Source: Candidatus Equibacterium intestinale
GTDB taxonomy: Bacteria > Bacteroidota > Bacteroidia > Bacteroidales > UBA932
Reading direction: 5' to 3'
NCBI GenBank assembly: GCA_018064305.1
Contig: JAGHVP010000241.1
Coordinates: 1-6,933 of the forward strand
DNA: 6,933 bases
Made by a program: the position numbers and the translations under genes. The notes under the pieces were generated by a model. That model saw nothing but the letters and a program-made list of their open reading frames with translations. It was not told the origin of the DNA and did no database searches. Shown piece after piece: positions 5,311-6,933 of the stretch; within the stretch, counting starts at the first letter, position 1; each line of letters starts with the position of its first letter.

Positions 5311-5313
5311 GAT
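5288..5313. repeat. Alternating CAAAGAT / ATCTTTG / CAAAGAT block between divergent promoters
   Basis: CAAAGAT (5288-5294), a 5-nt TTCTT spacer, ATCTTTG (5300-5306) and CAAAGAT (5307-5313) alternate in orientation. The last two form a perfect 14-bp palindrome overlapping the polA ATG. The block contains the polA -7 box and the araB -33 element, so it could be a shared operator or simply the consequence of opposed promoter cores. Confidence 0.5.
5299..5306 (+). promoter_or_regulatory. polA -7 promoter box, probably leaderless transcript
   Basis: TATCTTTG matches TAnnTTTG exactly and ends 5 nt before the polA ATG at 5312. Bacteroidota transcripts begin a few bases after this box, so the mRNA should start at or within a base or two of the ATG. 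An upstream TTTG (5270-5273) is 25 nt away, longer than ideal, so the -33 element is uncertain. Confidence 0.55.
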
Positions 5314-6933
5314 GGACAGACTATTCGTAATAGACGGGCACGCCCTGATATTCAGGATGTATTATGCATTCCTGCGCCGCCCCATGATAAACTCCAAAGG
5401 GGTTGACACATCAATCCTATACGGTTTCACAAAATATATCCTGGAGATCATCTCCAAGGAGCACCCCACCCACATGGCAGTGGCATTCGACCCCCCGTGC
5501 GCCACATTCCGCCACGAGGCATACCCGGAATACAAGGCAAACCGCAGCGCCGCCCCGGAGCTTGTGAAAGAGGCCCTGGACCCGCTGTGCGAGATAGTGC
5601 AGGCGCTCGGCATCCCGGTGGTGATGAAGCCTGGCTTCGAGGCCGACGACGTGATCTGCTCCATTGCGAAGCGGTTTGCCGGTGAAGGGATGCAGGTCTA
5701 CATGGTGACGCCCGACAAGGATTTCGGGCAGTGCGTGACCGGCAACATCTTCCAGTACAAGCCCGGCAAAGGCGGCGGCGAAAACATTGTCATGGACGAA
5801 AAGGCCATCTGCGAATATTACGGCATCCCCTCTTCCCGCAACGTGATAGACATCCTCTCCATCTGGGGCGACTCGTCAGACAACGTGCCCGGCGTGGCCG
5901 GAGTGGGCGAAGTGGGTGCGAAGAAGCTTGTGGGCAAGTATGGCGGCCTGGACAATATCTACGCCCATCTTGACGAGCTCACTCCTAAGATGAGGGAGTC
6001 TTTCATTGCCGCTAAGGACCATATCGGAATGAGCCGTTTCCTGGTCACCATCAAAGATGACATCGACCCCGGAATCACTCCTGAAGAGATGAAGCTTACC
6101 GTTTCCTGCTCGCAGAAAGTGGCAGAGCTTTTTGACAGATACGAATTCGGATCTCTGCTGAAGATGCTGCCGCAGTGTGAAGGCGGTGCGCAGCCCGCGG
6201 CTACGCCTGCCGCAAAACACCTTGAATATCAGCTCGTAAGCAGAAAAGAGCTGCTCGGCGCAGTGAAGGATACCGTTGCAGTGGACCTGGCAGAAGAAAG
6301 CACCACCGCCGTGCTGGCCGCAGATGGCAGATGTGCAAGGTTCACCCTTGACGACAGCGACTTCGCCACTGTCATGCAGGCCCCTGCCGTTGCCAAGACA
6401 GGCCACGGCCTGAAGAATATGATGCACATCCTGGGCAGTGCCGGCATCGAGATGAATGGCAGGCTGCTGGACATCGAAATAATGCATTATCTGCTGGAGA
6501 GCGAACGCAGCCACAAGCTTGACTTCCTGCTGCGCAGCTATCTCGACCTCCATATGGAGGCCGCCCCCGCAGAGCAGGCAGGAAAGCCTGCAGAAGAGCC
6601 TGCAGCACAGTTCGACCTCTTCTCCATCCCCGAACCGCAGGAGGCCGAAAAGGCCGAGTCAGACGATGACCTGCGCCGCGCCGCCGCATGTTCGCTGCTT
6701 GCCCCGGTGCTGGACAGAGAGCTGGAGAAGGCAGGGCTTTCAGACCTCTATTACACTTTGGAGATGCCGCTCATCAGAGTGCTCTTCGATATGGAGGAGG
6801 CAGGTGTGAAGATAGACGTAAACCAGCTGAACAACTTCGGTGCATCGCTGGAAAACGATGCTGCGCGTCTTGAAGAGCAGATCCGCGGGATTGCGGAAGA
6901 CCCTTCGATGAATGTCCAGTCGCCGCGCCAGAT
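5312..6933 (+). CDS. polA: DNA polymerase I (partial; C-terminal polymerase domain beyond the window)
   Basis: Pol I removes RNA primers, fills gaps and repairs DNA. The first 540 residues are visible and the frame runs off the right edge; the palm/fingers motifs are not seen. The 5' nuclease domain (about 1-290) keeps its metal-site acids in IDGHAL (D8), AFDPP (D60), GFEADDVI (E110, D112, D113), TPDKDF (D135, D137) and GDSSDNVPGVAGVGEVGAKK (D187, D190). The 3'-5' exonuclease-like domain (about 303-465) has degenerate catalytic positions: DxE is DLA (325-327), the GQNLKYD motif is GHGLKNM (364-370) and the YxxxD motif is missing. Proofreading is therefore very probably lost. A charged linker (415-453) carries QFDLF (433-437), resembling a sliding-clamp-binding motif. 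The polymerase-domain entry begins at YTLEMPLIRVL (481-491). ATG 5312 gives the usual N-terminus, with no leader or Shine-Dalgarno. Identity is very secure. Confidence 0.96.
   Translation, partial: MDRLFVIDGHALIFRMYYAFLRRPMINSKGVDTSILYGFTKYILEIISKEHPTHMAVAFDPPCATFRHEAYPEYKANRSAAPELVKEALDPLCEIVQALGIPVVMKPGFEADDVICSIAKRFAGEGMQVYMVTPDKDFGQCVTGNIFQYKPGKGGGENIVMDEKAICEYYGIPSSRNVIDILSIWGDSSDNVPGVAGVGEVGAKKLVGKYGGLDNIYAHLDELTPKMRESFIAAKDHIGMSRFLVTIKDDIDPGITPEEMKLTVSCSQKVAELFDRYEFGSLLKMLPQCEGGAQPAATPAAKHLEYQLVSRKELLGAVKDTVAVDLAEESTTAVLAADGRCARFTLDDSDFATVMQAPAVAKTGHGLKNMMHILGSAGIEMNGRLLDIEIMHYLLESERSHKLDFLLRSYLDLHMEAAPAEQAGKPAEEPAAQFDLFSIPEPQEAEKAESDDDLRRAAACSLLAPVLDRELEKAGLSDLYYTLEMPLIRVLFDMEEAGVKIDVNQLNNFGASLENDAARLEEQIRGIAEDPSMNVQSPRQ

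Noticed and set aside
5876..6553. Minus-strand open frame of 225 codons opposite polA
   Set aside because: It is long but wholly antisense to the clearly conserved Pol I frame and shows no domain; a composition-driven shadow.

Overview
The window looks chromosomal and Bacteroidota-like, most likely Bacteroidales. The evidence is TAnnTTTG-type -7 promoter boxes, little use of Shine-Dalgarno sites, a Pol I N-terminus of the Bacteroidales kind (IDGHALIFR) and a FISUMP-type protein tail. Lineage below order is not resolvable from this sequence alone.

Left part (1-1100). The window opens inside the last 37 codons of a plus-strand surface-type protein with a FISUMP / C-type-lectin-like end. Its codons look like the variable region of a diversity-generating retroelement (DGR) target: many NNC codons with scattered first and second bases, followed by an invariant QSVRLV tail. 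After its stop come a strongly structured non-coding stretch (121-272) and an intrinsic terminator (294-330). About 770 bp follow with no convincing gene. This gap holds two small inverted-repeat elements of almost equal size: 684-795 (112 bp, 16-bp perfect terminal inverted repeats) and 889-1001 (113 bp, 13-bp perfect terminal inverted repeats with near-identical 8-bp flanking direct repeats). They look like small non-autonomous mobile elements.

Middle part (1101-2790). tpiA (triosephosphate isomerase) lies on the minus strand with its own terminator. It is divergent from a plus-strand gene for a membrane protein with about 110 residues of charged amphipathic helix and a Tic20-like/DUF4870 membrane domain. 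That gene ends at a clear terminator, convergent with the next operon.

Right part (2819-6933). A minus-strand two-gene operon holds araB (L-ribulokinase) and, 6 nt downstream, a secreted dual-specificity/tyrosine-type phosphatase. Divergent from it, polA (DNA polymerase I) starts and runs off the right edge. The 72-bp araB-polA spacer carries opposed promoters built from alternating CAAAGAT/ATCTTTG blocks, and the polA -7 box is so close to the ATG that the mRNA is probably leaderless. The visible part of Pol I keeps its 5' nuclease residues, has lost nearly all acidic residues of the 3'-5' proofreading site, and carries a clamp-binding-like QFDLF in a charged linker.

The core genes are ordinary (glycolysis, pentose use, replication/repair). 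The unusual material is the possible DGR target end, the two small elements, the Pol I changes and the araB-phosphatase pairing. No reverse transcriptase or DGR template repeat is visible, so any DGR machinery would have to lie outside the window.
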